Shown here piece after piece: positions 23,507 through 35,797 of a stretch of 64,000 nucleotides of DNA. Every line of letters begins with the position of its first letter. Within the stretch, counting starts at the first letter, position 1. The notes under the pieces are model-generated. The model searched no databases. It was not told the origin of the DNA and saw only the letters and a list, made by a program, of their open reading frames with translations. Location: contig NC_051105.1 in NCBI RefSeq assembly GCF_901709675.1, positions 11,766,604-11,830,603 of the forward strand. Reading direction: 5' to 3'. Made by a program: the position numbers and the translations under genes. This DNA comes from Syngnathus acus. Lineage: Eukaryota > Chordata > Actinopteri > Syngnathiformes > Syngnathidae.

Positions 23507-25911
23507 CTTTTACTTCCAACGCGCCCAGTGACTTTTGACTCCATTCGACCAATCAAACAGTGACAGGAAGTCACGTGACTGCACAAAATGTCTAAGGGTG
23601 ACAGCCCCACAAAGAAGCAACGTTAACTATATTTACAGCTTTATATACAGCTCACCTGTTGCCCGAGTGAGGTTAAGCAAAATGAAAAAATTAAAATGGA
23701 TGGACTACGAAAAAAAACAACTGTATGTCATGTTCTCATCTGTGTTCAGCCTACAAGAAGCGCTACTTGGTACTTGGGGAACGTACAATAGGCTGTTTGT
23801 AAAATGTAATGCTGTGTATTGTGTCTAACAAAACAAGCAGGTCAACCACAGCACCCAATTGCACATTGCGGTTCATTCAACGCAATTCAATGAGTAGGAG
23901 TTGTCTGGTCCTTGCTAGAAAAGATTGTCCGCATTCAAAAGGAGCAGGGAAAGAGCTTGTAAAACTCCAATAGTTTTTGAGTAATAAAACAGATATCAGC
24001 ATTTCTGATAAATATATGTGTATCCACATTTTGAAGTTCAATAAAATAAAAATATACTCAGTATAATTAATCATCTCTGCCTGGTGAACTTACTGTGCTT
24101 TTTATGTGTGAAAGTTCATTTGAGACCAGTATTGATTTAATGCGAAAATGTTGGACAATATTTGAATTTGCACATTTCTGTTTGATGTTCATGCAGTCTT
24201 TAAAAACATAAATCAGAGGTCAACTTTGGACTTTTATGTAGGATATTTAGACTCTTGTGTAGTCTTACTTGGGCATCATTTTTGGCTACTCTATTCCTCT
24301 GTCTCTGACATCCTACCTTGGATGTCCGATTTAATTCGCAAACCTCTTATTTGGGCTGAGGTTGGCAGAGTGAATTGAAGATTCAAAAACTTTCCTCTGC
24401 CTTGATGCTCTGTAACCAAAAGGGTTGATATGTTTACTTGATCTTAAAGCAAGTATGGAAATGAAATAAACAAAGATGTAATGAGTAACACATGTTGATA
24501 TCAACAGTCCCTTCTTGCCATTGAGGGTTGAAGTGTTTATAGAAGTCAGGGAACTTGCTCCATGTTAGTTTACATGTCTGTCTTCATTAAATTTTAAGAC
24601 GGCAAATGGAGGAATATATTCAGCGGTGAAAGTTTAAGTCACATAAGAAAGTTCTCAACAGTTTTTTCTTTACATTTCAGACAACAGTGTTGTGGAAATA
24701 AGGGTGGATTTAACACGAATTGGATTAGGCGATATTTTGCAATAAATGTGTGATCAGCCATGTACGTCTTTAATTTGTCAATTATGACTTCATGAATCGA
24801 TTCAGCGAAATAAACCACAACAGCTGCCCTTAATGAATTTTGACCACTAGTAAAAGATATTGGCGCTACTCTTTCAATATGTAACTCTTGCAATAACTTG
24901 CATTGCTGTACGGAAAGCTGCTCTGTGTGGTCCTTGTGTGAGTCTACTATTCAATACCACTACAATTTATTTTATATCATACTGCAAATTAAGTGGCTAC
25001 AATGGCTGAAGTAACAATCATATCGATGTTTAAAGTTTGGGAATCAATCATAGTTATAGGGGCGAAGTGATAGTCACTCATTCCGGAGATTGGGGGTTCA
25101 TCACTTTCACAGAACATTTTGTGCTTCTTTTGTTGTCTTAGGCTTTGTTTTTTTTCTTGGAAACACGAGTCCATGTTCAGCATAGCCCAACATGATTTAT
25201 ATAGACAGTTCCAAAAATTGTATGTGAACCATTGTGAATTACGTCGTCATGGTCATAAACTAGAATCTGATATCCATCAGTCACAAAAATAGAATTTTTG
25301 AACGACTACCACGCAAACAGAATTATGTATTTGTGTCATTGGACATAGCATTATAAACATCCTCAAGGGTGTAGGGTGGGAAACATATGTGAACCGATCG
25401 GCTAATGATTTTTTTCCAAGAGCTAAATTAAAGTGAAGAGTCAGACAACCTAAAGTCCAATCAAAGTAACAACGATAGCTCTGCTTGCTGACTCATATTG
25501 CACAACATAGTAGCTTTTAATCATTGAAAAAAATGAGACCATAAGTGGAACAGGATTGGGTACTTATGAGACCTTCATATTTGTGGAGCAAAATTAAACA
25601 CAATAGTAGTAGGAGTAAACACAGTTCCATGTGCTATCTTAGTCTTAGTGTAACTGAAAATAAACAGTTACATTGTGAAACAATTACAGTGTAGATGCCA
25701 AACTTCAGATTGTCGGGTTAGTTCAACGTGACTTGGGGAAAACAAATCTCATTATAAATCAAATATGTATGAGAAATGTGTTTTGCAGTGTTTATGTTTG
25801 ACCAAATTTCCACTCTTCACAAGTAAACCGAAGTCTATCCAAGCTGACCTTTGGCGATGCAGTCAGGGATTAGGTGGCAGTCAGTCACAACCTACAATTC
25901 ACACTTAGATT
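23507..25911. other. Intronic DNA, no feature recognised
   Basis: No exon or element ends were recognised. Short open frames here lack family motifs. Confidence 0.5.
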
Positions 25912-26110
25912 CGTGGCGGCTGTGGCTCAGGCAGTAGAGTGGGTCGTTTAGTAACCAGAGGGTTGGCGGTTCGATCCCAGCTCTGTCACATGTCGTTGTG
26001 TCCTTGGGCAAGACACTTCACACACCCTGCCTCCAGGTTGCCATTGTAAATGAGAAATCGTTCTCAATTGGCTTACCTGGTAAAACATTGAATAATAAAA
26101 AAAAAAAGAT
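25912..26110 (+). mobile_element. tRNA-derived SINE
   Basis: The head GCGGCTGTGGCTCAGGCAGT and the B box GGTTCGATCCCAG resemble a tRNA gene. The body contains CCTTGGGCAAGACACTTCAC, and the element ends in a poly-A stretch. ATTCACAC occurs just before the head and just after the poly-A and may be the target duplication. The tRNA-like head lacks a full cloverleaf, so I do not call a tRNA gene. Confidence 0.85.
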
Positions 26111-27706
26111 TCACACCTATGGGAAATTTGAAGTTTTTAATGATACTAGCATCATGTTTTTGAAATATGGAAGGGAACAGCAGTACCTACATTCAGGCTC
26201 AAGAACACACAAACTCCATAGAGATAGGTGCCGAGATTTGAACTCTGAGCCTTTGACTTACTGCATGTAGCCATGTAGGCTAGATTTGCATTCCTTGAAA
26301 TACAGTACGTCCTTAACTATTTAGATTGCTCTCCATTTCAACAGCAACAGATGAACAAAAACATCTGGCTCCTTGAATCAGTGAAGGCTTTCAAGAGTTT
26401 GGGCATTGCGGTTTATGTTATTTCAGTGCCCGGATGAGAAAGCACCCCCTGCCCCCACTCTCCACCCCTCTTCAAAGCTCTAATCTAAGAGCTGATTGAA
26501 GTTTTAGGAATTCCTGCCTGGCTTTTGATAATGATAATTCATTTAGTAACCCTGGTACGCACATGCTACCAGTGAAGTAGTCTTCATGATCTCTTTGAAT
26601 GTACCACATGAATAACTCACCAGCAACACCACGCAGGGCAGCACGTGCTGTGGTTTAGGGGCAGGGGGTGTTTAACAGCAACACAGGTGGGTAGGGCAAA
26701 CAGCAAACTAATTTATTCACTTGAAAAACATTTTTACATTGTTGTAATATAATTGTTAAAGAAACAAATAATTGGAGACGCAGTCTAAGAATGCCAAAGG
26801 CTATGTTGACTCTTGATGATGATACATGTATTTTTTAATCGTACATTTGGTCCTTGTTTACTGTGTTTTGACACTACCATGTTTTAAATACGATCAAAAG
26901 TTGTGCGGTGAAAAACAACCAAATTGGACATTGACTATGATCTTATATGTGATGCAAATCAAACTGTCAAAACAACATAATGGTCTGCTGAATTATAGTT
27001 GATACTCTTGTTTCATTTGTGTTCACGTAGTGGTATCATTTGCGGTATAATGGGAAAATTCTAAAATACATTTGGATAGTTAGAAAGAAAATTCCAAGCA
27101 AGGCTTCATTGTTTCACACACACAGCTAAAGACTTGAGTTTTACAGTTTAGATGGTCCCCTCAGCTTTTCACTTGGAGTTAAAATTACCCAAACAGTACT
27201 CGATACTCATCAATCTAGACTACAAAGTAATTTTCCTTTTTCGCTGCCATGGCCTCGAGCAGGGACAGTTCGTTTGCTCAGCACGAATAAGACTGCTTCT
27301 TATTACTTTATTATAATTCTTACTTCATCACAGTATCACGATTTTGACTTTGACACTATATCTGCCTCGGGAATCCCGATACAAATACTGCAGTGATGCT
27401 ATATTAAAAATGCAAAGATAAGTAAAACGCAGTGAAATAGCTAAAGACAGCCAAACAACTTCAAATTCTTTTTACTGGTATCGATTCGGAAAATTACAAG
27501 TGTATTAATTAGAATACTTTTGCTAAAATAAATACATTTTGAAAATTTAACACACTTTAGAACAAATGAACACAAAACATTTAACGTTTTTAACACAGCA
27601 CAACTGAACCGTATAGCCAGTATAGTTCTCAAGCTTTTGGGCCATCAAAAGAGTTGTTGTTTTAGCAATGTTATAATGATTATGTACAAGTATAATTAAT
27701 AATTTT
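26111..27706. other. Intronic DNA, no feature recognised
   Basis: No coding or repeat structure was seen in this stretch of gli2 intron 2. Confidence 0.5.
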
Positions 27707-30643
27707 ATCGGCCCGGCTGGGCACAGCCCGAAAAGAAAACGTGGGTCCCCCTTCCCACGGGCTCACCAATCCCCGGCTGCAGAAGCTGGCTCTTGGGACA
27801 TGTATTGTCACCTCTCTGTCTGGAAAGGAGCCCGAGCTGGTATGTGAGGCTGAAAAGTTCCAACTAGACATAGTCGGACTTACCTCCACACATAGTTTGG
27901 GCTCTGGTACAAGCCCTCTCGAGAGGGGCTGGACTCTCTTCCACTCTGGAGTTGTTCACGGTGAGAGGCGTCGAGCAGGCGTGGGCATACTTATTGCCCC
28001 CCGGCTGGGTGCCTGCACATTGGGGTTCACCCCGGTCAACGAGAGGGTAGCCTCCCTCCGCCTTCGGGTGGGGGGACGGGTCCTGACTGCTGCAGCTCAG
28101 AGTACCCACCCTTTTTGGGGTCCTTAGAAGAAGTGCTGGAGAGCGCTCCTTCTGGGGACTCTATCGTTCTACTGGGTGACTTCAATGTTCACGTGGGCAA
28201 TGACATTGAGACCTGGAAGGGCGTGAATGGGAGGAACGGCCCCCCCGATCTGAACTCGAGCGGTGTTCTATTGTTGGACTTCTGTGCTCGACACGGATTT
28301 TCTATAATGAACACCATGTTCAAACATAAGGGTGTCCATGTGTGCACTTGGCACCAGGACACCCTAGGCCGCAGTTCGATGATCGACTTTGTAGTCGTGT
28401 CATCGGATTTGCGGCCGCATGTTTTGGGCACTCGGGCGAAGAGAGGGGCGGAGCTGTCAACTGATCACCACCTGGTGGTGGGTTGGCTCTGATGGTGGGG
28501 GAAGATGCCCGTCCGACCTGGCAGACCCAAACGCTCTGTGAGGGTCTGCTGGGAACGTCTGGCAGAATCCCCTGTCAGGAAGAGCTTCAACTCCCACCTC
28601 CGGCAGAGCTTTTTCCACGTCCCGGGAGAGGCGGGGGACATTGAGTCCGAGTGGACCTTGTTCCGCGCCTCCATTGTTGAGGCGGCCAACCGGAGCTGTG
28701 GCCGTAAGGTCATTGGTGCCTGTCGTGGCGGCAATCCCCGAACCCGCTGGTGGACACCGGCGGTAAGGGATGCCGTCAAGCTGAAGTCTTATCGGGCCGT
28801 TTTGGGCTGCGGGACTCCGGAGGCAGCTGACAGGTACCGGATGGCCAAGCGGAACGCGGCTTCGGCGGTTGCTGAGGCAAAAACCCGGGCGTGGGAGGAG
28901 TTTGGCGAGGCCATGGAGAATGACTTCCGGACGGCTTCGAGGAAATTTCGGTCCACCATCCGGCGTCTCAGGAGGGGGAAGCAGTGCAACGTCAACACTG
29001 TTTACAGTGGGGATGGCGTGCTGCTGAGCTCGACTCGGGACGTCGTGTGTCGGTGGGGAGAATACTTCAAAGACCTCCACAATTCCACCTACACGCCTTC
29101 CATTGTGGAAGCAGGGCCTGGGGACTCTGAGGCGGACTCTCCAATCTCTGGGGTCGAAGTCACTGAGGTAGTTAAAAAACTCCTCTGTGGCAAGGCCCCA
29201 GGGGTGGATGAGATCCTCCCGGAGTTCTTAAAGGCTCTGGATGTTGTGGGGCTGTCCTGGCTGACACGCCTCTGCAACATTGCGTGGACATCGGGGACGG
29301 TGCCTCTGGATTGGCAGTCTGGGGTGGTGGTTCCCCTCTTTAAGAAGGGGGACCGGAGGGTGTGTTCCAACTACAGAGGAATCACACTCCTCAGCCTCCC
29401 TGGTAAGGTCTATTCAGGGGTGCTGGAGAGGAGGGTCCGTCGGGAGGTCGAACCTCGGATTCAGGAGGAGCAGTGTGGCTTTCGTCCTGGCCGTGGAACA
29501 GTGGACCAGCTTTATACCCTCGGCAGGATCCTCGAGGGGGAATGGGAGTTCGCTCAACCAGTCCACATGTGTTTTGTGGATTTGGAGAAGGCGTTTGACC
29601 GTGTCCCTCGGGAAGTTCTGTGGAGGGTGCTTTGGGAGTAAGGGGTGCCGAGCCAACTGGTAAGGGCGGTTCGGTCCCTGTATCATCGATGCCAGAGTTT
29701 GGTCCGCATTTTCGGCAGTAAGTCGGATTCGTTCCCAGTGAGGGTTGGACTCCGCCAAGGCTGCCCTTTGTCACCAATTCTGTTCATAACTTTTATGGAC
29801 AGAATTTCTAGACGCAGCCGAGGCGTTGAGGGTGTCCGGTTTGGGGACCTCAGCATTGCGTCCCTGCTTTTTGAAGACGACGTGGTGCTGTTGGCTTCTT
29901 CAAGTCGTGATTTCCAGCTCTCACTGGAGCGGTTCGCAGCCAAGTGTGAAGCAGTCGGGATGAGGGTCAGCACCTCCAAATCCGAGTCCATGATCCTCGG
30001 TTGGAAAAGGGTGGAATGCCCTTTCTGGATCGGGGATGAGATCCTGCCCCAAGTGAAGGAGTTCAAGTATCTTGCGGTCTTGTTCACGAGTGAGGGCAGG
30101 ATGGAGCGTGAGACCAACAGGCGGATCGGTGCAGCGGCGGCACTAATGCGGACTCTGTACCGGTCTGTCGTGGTGAAGAGAGAGCTGAGCCAAAAGGCAA
30201 AGCTCTCAATTTACCGGTCGATCTACCCACACCTATGGTCACGAGCTATGGGTCGTGACCGAAAGAACGAGATCCCAGATACAAGCGGTCGAAATGAGCT
30301 TCCTCTGCAGGGTGTCCGGGCTCTCCCTTAGAGATAGGGTGAGAAGCTTGGTCATCCGGGAGAGACTTGGAGTAGAGCCGCTGCTCCTCCACGTTGAGAG
30401 GAGCCAGATGAGGTGGCTCGGGCATCTCATCAGGATGCCTCCTGGACGCCTCCCTGGGGAGGTGTTCCGGGTATGTCCGACCGGTAGGAGACCCCGTGGA
30501 CGACCCAGGACGCGCTGGAGAGACTATTTCTCTCAGCTGGCCTGGGAATGCCTTGGGATCCCCGGGATGAGCTAAATGAAGTGGCTGGGGAGAGGGAAGT
30601 CTGGGAGTCCCTCCTAAAGCTGTGATGGATGGATGGATGGATG
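27707..30643 (+). mobile_element. Nearly full-length APE-type LINE with GATG tail
   Basis: Non-LTR retrotransposon carrying an apurinic-type endonuclease and a reverse transcriptase, ending in a GATG repeat. The clade looks RTE/RTEX-like, from memory and tentative. Relative to the other tail in the window (41772-41921), about 45 bp just before the GATG run is missing. The body from 30037 onward is duplicated in tandem at 32911. Confidence 0.9.
27741..30575 (+). pseudogene. LINE endonuclease-reverse transcriptase, decayed
   Basis: Visible landmarks: LGTCIVTSLSGKEPE and LDIVGLTSTHS (endonuclease start), [12 protein letters not shown] and [10 protein letters not shown] (endonuclease core and end), GKAPGVDEI and GVVVPLFKKGDRR (RT fingers), EEQCGFRPGRGT, VDLEKAFDRVPR (first catalytic Asp), LRQGCPLSP, and FEDDVVLLASS in place of the usual F/Y-A-D-D box, so the alanine is replaced by Glu. 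The C-terminal part has WLGHLIRMPPGRLPGEVF and GRRPRGRPRTRWRDY. Breaks: a deletion/frameshift near 28100, TGA at 28490-28492 (probably from CGA), TAA at 29639-29641 (probably from TAT), a frameshift near 30235 and another near 30565. The copy cannot make an active enzyme. Confidence 0.9.
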
Positions 30644-30644
30644 T

Positions 30645-30872
30645 ATAATAGTTAGGTCGTCCTCAGACGAGCTTCCATAATAGAAGCTATACATTGCTAA
30701 TAATGACTGTGGGGCGCAGCTCCTCACAGCATCCCCAATCTAACCCTTAATGCTAAGTGTCAAGCAGGGAGGCATCGGGTTCCATTTTAGAGTCTTTTGG
30801 TATGACTCAGCCGGGGATCGAACCCACGACCTCCCAGGCGGACACTCATACCACAAGGCCACTGAGCTTGTA
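30645..30872 (-). mobile_element. tRNA-derived SINE abutting the LINE tail
   Basis: On the minus strand it begins GCTCAGTGGCCTTGTGGTAT (tRNA-like head with A box), has the B box GGTTCGATCCCCGG, then GAGTCATACCAAA and CACTTAGCATTAAGGG. It then leaves the usual SINE body for a different tail that runs up to the LINE's GATG end. It is duplicated at about 33519-33746. Confidence 0.75.
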
Positions 30873-31134
30873 TGCTATATAACCTCCATCGGGGTTAAAT
30901 AGTATTTAAAAAATAAAGTGAAACCAAAAGAGCTTTGTGTTTGGATTAGTTTGCCCATCTATGAGTTAGCTGGCAAGCTATGCCTCAGAGTTTGGGGAAC
31001 TGATGATTCGATCTCTTTGGTGCGCCCTGTCTGTTGAACAGCTAACCAATAAAATTCCAGACAACACTGTGTGTTGTTTCCTCGCAAGGGGTTTAATGGC
31101 TGCAAGAGTACATGTTTGCTAAGAACACATTATA

Positions 31135-31740
31135 CCGCATTTTCCGCACCATAAGGCGCACTTAAAAGCCTTTAATTTTCTGAAAAAACGAAAGTGTGCC
31201 TTTTGATAAGGTGTCCCCTTTGTGTAAATCTATAAAGTTGTTTTGTGTGGGTTCCGTAATATACATTCATATTACATGAAGACCCGATGAACCAATCAGA
31301 GGACATTACGTTTCACGTAGATCGGGGCAAAAAAATAATCAGAGGATTGGACGTAACAAGTAGAGGAGTACTTACCTCCACCACCATTGGTAAATAAATA
31401 CTATCGTTTGTGCAAATCTGTAAAGTTGTTTTGTGTGGCTTCCGCCACACAGAAACGTAATATACAGGCACCCGATGAACCAATCAGAGGACATTATGTT
31501 TTATGTAGATCGGGGCGGTAAACCAATCAGAGGACTGGACGTAACATGTAGACATTACGTCCTTGGCATGTTTAATGGCGAACTTGCCCAACTGTTTAAT
31601 TTGGATACAGAATATGAGGATTTTGATGGATTTGCGTATTAATATCGATTAACAATGCGAGTACAATACAGTACATAATTAAATAGTAGAATAAAGTACA
31701 ACGAAACTGACTGCCTTGCTCCCGTGACATTTATTTGTTT
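31135..31740. mobile_element. Family B TA-element, right end unclear
   Basis: The left terminus CCGCATTTTCCGCACCATAA preceded by TA matches family B. The interior has two related sub-repeats (about 31215-31370 and 31410-31560) sharing AAAGTTGTTTTGTGTGG and GAACCAATCAGAGGACATTA. A short frame near 31568-31642 reads MFNGELAQLFNLDTEYEDFD and may be a remnant transposase end; I cannot identify the family. B-type subterminal sequence also appears at about 31755-31795, so the right boundary may lie further on. Duplicate copy starts at 34009. Confidence 0.65.
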
Positions 31741-31810
31741 ACCGTAAGCCATGGCATGCATGCGCCCTATAATGCGTTGCACCTTATGTGTGGATTAAAT
31801 ACAAAATAGA

Positions 31811-32044
31811 CCCAATGATCGTCACACACGCATCTGGGTGTGGTGAAATTTGTCCTCTGCATTTGACCCATCCCCGTGTGATTTTGATCTATCCCCTGGG
31901 GGAGAGGGGAGCAGTGAGCAGCAGCGGCGCCGCGCTCGGGAATCATTTGGTGATCTAACCCCCCAATTCCAACCCTTAATGCTGAGTGCCAAGCAGGGAG
32001 GCAATGGGTCCCATTTTTATAGTCTTTGGTATGACCCGGCCGGG
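31811..32044 (-). mobile_element. SINE body without tRNA head
   Basis: Minus-strand SINE with the blocks GGGACCCATTGCCTCCCTGC, CACTCAGCATTAAGGGTTGG and GTGTGTGACGATCATTGGG, stopping at the CCGGCCGGGTCATACC boundary just inside the tRNA head. It lies inside C-family sequence in the same relative orientation as in the other C elements. Duplicate at 34686-34919. Confidence 0.8.
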
Positions 32045-32873
32045 TTACTTAAGTCCGTAAACGTAAAATTATTTCAGAAAAAAGATCATCTTGGGGAACA
32101 ACCGGATGTTATTCTGCCGGTCAGTATCACTGCGCATGCAGTAGCAAACTCGATAGCGAAGAAATATGTGAGACTCTCAACGGGATCACCAATATTTGAG
32201 TGATGTTCCAGTTATTTATCACAATTATTTATTATTATAATAATAATATATATAATATATATAATAATTATTTATTTATTATTCACAATTGTCATGGTGA
32301 TCTTTCTGCTGATTTCTTAACTAGGCTGGATGTATTTTTTTTGTTGGCGTTGATTTCTCCGACTGCCCATAAAGGCACCACCGCGATCAGTTAGGTTAAA
32401 ATGAAGAGAAGAAAGTGACGTGCGGACATGTGAAAAAGGCGGCTCGGCTCTGTATGGGAGAGAAGTTGAAGAGGAATAAAAACACCCTTGGAAACCAAAA
32501 CTTGCCCCTCGTCGTGACTCGGAGCCACAACAAATGTTTTGGATTTGTGTAGGGTACATTGTAACAGCAAACGAGCAGGTGATCGAGCAAGCGTCTGATA
32601 CGAGAGCATTGTGTTCGTATGGAGAGTTTGAAGTGAACAGCAGAGAAGAAAGGAACAAGGCAAAGTGTTTTGAAATAAAATATTACCTGTAATACGCATT
32701 TAGGTAGAGAACTGAACTCTCGCTCTTTATATAGCTGACGTGTCAAAAAAAAAAAAAAAAAAGAAAAGAAAAATTAAAAAAAAGAAAAAAATTGTACCCA
32801 TGTATAATGCGCACCCCAGATTTTAGGACAATAAATTAGTTAAATTTTGCGCATTATACATGGGAAAAAACGG
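32045..32873 (-). mobile_element. Family C TA-element (copy C1), minus orientation
   Basis: The terminus at 32873 is the inverse of CCGTTTTTTCCCATGTATAA and is followed by TA. The subterminal sequence GCGCATTATACATGGG, the TTAACTAATTTATTGTCCTA block, and the interior around 32390-32700 match C2 and C3. Compared with C2 and C3, this copy has about 290 extra bases between the shared CCTAGTTAAG point and the captured SINE. The far end merges with B-type sequence and is not delimited. Duplicate ends at 35748. Confidence 0.75.
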
Positions 32874-32897
32874 TAAATTATTGACAAATATAAAGTA

Positions 32898-32910
32898 TTG
32901 CTCGATCACC
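32898..32910. other. 13-nt templated filler at duplication junction
   Basis: TTGCTCGATCACC sits between the end of copy 1 (AAAGTA) and the start of copy 2 (TGAGATCC). With the following TG it is a 15-nt exact match to C-element interior at 36502-36516 and 37952-37966, and an inverted match at 32576-32590. Confidence 0.9.
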
Positions 32911-35772
32911 TGAGATCCTGCCCCAAGTGAAGGAGTTCAAGTATCTTGCGGTCTTGTTCACGAGTGAGGGCAGGATGGAGCGTGAGACCAACAGGCGGAT
33001 CGGTGCAGCGGCGGCACTAATGCGGACTCTGTACCGGTCTGTCGTGGTGAAGAGAGAGCTGAGCCAAAAGGCAAAGCTCTCAATTTACCGGTCGATCTAC
33101 CCACACCTATGGTCACGAGCTATGGGTCGTGACCGAAAGAACGAGATCCCAGATACAAGCGGTCGAAATGAGCTTCCTCTGCAGGGTGTCCGGGCTCTCC
33201 CTTAGAGATAGGGTGAGAAGCTTGGTCATCCGGGAGAGACTTGGAGTAGAGCCGCTGCTCCTCCACGTTGAGAGGAGCCAGATGAGGTGGCTCGGGCATC
33301 TCATCAGGATGCCTCCTGGACGCCTCCCTGGGGAGGTGTTCCGGGTATGTCCGACCGGTAGGAGACCCCGTGGACGACCCAGGACGCGCTGGAGAGACTA
33401 TTTCTCTCAGCTGGCCTGGGAATGCCTTGGGATCCCCGGGATGAGCTAAATGAAGTGGCTGGGGAGAGGGAAGTCTGGGAGTCCCTCCTAAAGCTGTGAT
33501 GGATGGATGGATGGATGTATAATAGTTAGGTCGTCCTCAGACGAGCTTCCATAATAGAAGCTATACATTGCTAATAATGACTGTGGGGCGCAGCTCCTCA
33601 CAGCATCCCCAATCTAACCCTTAATGCTAAGTGTCAAGCAGGGAGGCATCGGGTTCCATTTTAGAGTCTTTTGGTATGACTCAGCCGGGGATCGAACCCA
33701 CGACCTCCCAGGCGGACACTCATACCACAAGGCCACTGAGCTTGTATGCTATATAACCTCCATCGGGGTTAAATAGTATTTAAAAAATAAAGTGAAACCA
33801 AAAGAGCTTTGTGTTTGGATTAGTTTGCCCATCTATGAGTTAGCTGGCAAGCTATGCCTCAGAGTTTGGGGAACTGATGATTCGATCTCTTTGGTGCGCC
33901 CTGTCTGTTGAACAGCTAACCAATAAAATTCCAGACAACACTGTGTGTTGTTTCCTCGCAAGGGGTTTAATGGCTGCAAGAGTACATGTTTGCTAAGAAC
34001 ACATTATACCGCATTTTCCGCACCATAAGGCGCACTTAAAAGCCTTTAATTTTCTGAAAAAAACGAAAGTGTGCCTTTTGATAAGGTGTCCCCTTTGTGT
34101 AAATCTATAAAGTTGTTTTGTGTGGGTTCCGTAATATACATTCATATTACATGAAGACCCGATGAACCAATCAGAGGACATTACGTTTCACGTAGATCGG
34201 GGCAAAAAAATAATCAGAGGATTGGACGTAACAAGTAGAGGAGTACTTACCTCCACCACCATTGGTAAATAAATACTATCGTTTGTGCAAATCTGTAAAG
34301 TTGTTTTGTGTGGCTTCCGCCACACAGAAACGTAATATACAGGCACCCGATGAACCAATCAGAGGACATTATGTTTTATGTAGATCGGGGCGGTAAACCA
34401 ATCAGAGGACTGGACGTAACATGTAGACATTACGTCCTTGGCATGTTTAATGGCGAACTTGCCCAACTGTTTAATTTGGATACAGAATATGAGGATTTTG
34501 ATGGATTTGCGTATTAATATCGATTAACAATGTGAGTACAATACAGTACATAATTAAATAGTAGAATAAAGTACAACGAAACTGACTGCCTTGCTCCCGT
34601 GACATTTATTTGTTTACCGTAAGCCATGGCATGCATGCGCCCTATAATGCGTTGCACCTTATGTGTGGATTAAATACAAAATAGACCCAATGATCGTCAC
34701 ACACGCATCTGGGTGTGGTGAAATTTGTCCTCTGCATTTGACCCATCCCCGTGTGATTTTGATCTATCCCCTGGGGGAGAGGGGAGCAGTGAGCAGCAGC
34801 GGCGCCGCGCTCGGGAATCATTTGGTGATCTAACCCCCCAATTCCAACCCTTAATGCTGAGTGCCAAGCAGGGAGGCAATGGGTCCCATTTTTATAGTCT
34901 TTGGTATGACCCGGCCGGGTTACTTAAGTCCGTAAACGTAAAATTATTTCAGAAAAAAGATCATCTTGGGGAACAACCGGATGTTATTCTGCCGGTCAGT
35001 ATCACTGCGCATGCAGTAGCAAACTCGATAGCGAAGAAATATGTGAGACTCTCAACGGGATCACCAATATTTGAGTGATGTTCCAGTTATTTATCACAAT
35101 TATTTATTATTATAATAATAATATATATAATATATATAATAATTATTTATTTATTATTCACAATTGTCATGGTGATCTTTCTGCTGATTTCTTAACTAGG
35201 CTGGATGTATTTTTTTTGTTGGCGTTGATTTCTCCGACTGCCCATAAAGGCACCACCGCGATCAGTTAGGTTAAAATGAAGAGAAGAAAGTGACGTGCGG
35301 ACATGTGAAAAAGGCGGCTCGGCTCTGTATGGGAGAGAAGTTGAAGAGGAATAAAAACACCCTTGGAAACCAAAACTTGCCCCTCGTCGTGACTCGGAGC
35401 CACAACAAATGTTTTGGATTTGTGTAGGGTACATTGTAACAGCAAACGAGCAGGTGATCGAGCAAGCGTCTGATACGAGAGCATTGTGTTCGTATGGAGA
35501 GTTTGAAGTGAACAGCAGAGAAGAAAGGAACAAGGCAAAGTGTTTTGAAATAAAATATTACCTGTAATACGCATTTAGGTAGAGAACTGAACTCTCGCTC
35601 TTTATATAGCTGACGTGTCAAAAAAAAAAAAAAAAAAGAAAAGAAAAATTAAAAAAAAGAAAAAAATTGTACCCATGTATAATGCGCACCCCAGATTTTA
35701 GGACAATAAATTAGTTAAATTTTGCGCATTATACATGGGAAAAAACGGTAAATTATTGACAAATATAAAGTA
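32911..35772. repeat. Segmental tandem duplication, copy 2
   Basis: Repeats 30037-32897 almost base for base. It contains the LINE 3' end (32911-33517, starting mid-RT), SINE (about 33519-33746), family B element (from 34009), SINE body (34686-34919) and C element (ending 35748). The open frames in this block are copies of those in copy 1 and are not extra genes. Confidence 0.95.
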
Positions 35773-35797
35773 GGGCTTAACGATTACCGTTTTTTTT

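Larger units (their letters stand above)
30037..32897. repeat. Segmental tandem duplication, copy 1
   Basis: This block begins inside the LINE reverse transcriptase and ends in TA-flanking DNA next to the first C element (…AAATATAAAGTA). It recurs at 32911-35772 with an offset of 2874 bp, becoming 2875 after a one-base run-length change. The two differences I could find are six versus seven A's (31183-31188 versus 34057-34063) and C31658 versus T34533, a CpG-to-TpG change. Confidence 0.95.

Noticed and set aside
25912-26110. Possible tRNA gene (A and B boxes)
   Set aside because: The head is imperfect and is followed by a SINE body and poly-A. The SINE heads at 30.8, 33.7 and 36.1 kb were rejected as tRNA genes for the same reason.
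28457-29777. Long minus-strand open frames opposite the LINE (up to 207 codons)
   Set aside because: They mirror the GC-rich reverse-transcriptase gene on the plus strand and have no motifs of their own.
31850-32203. 117-codon open frame, perfectly repeated at 34725-35078
   Set aside because: It lies across a SINE and C-element sequence; its apparent conservation is only the recent tandem duplication of the DNA.
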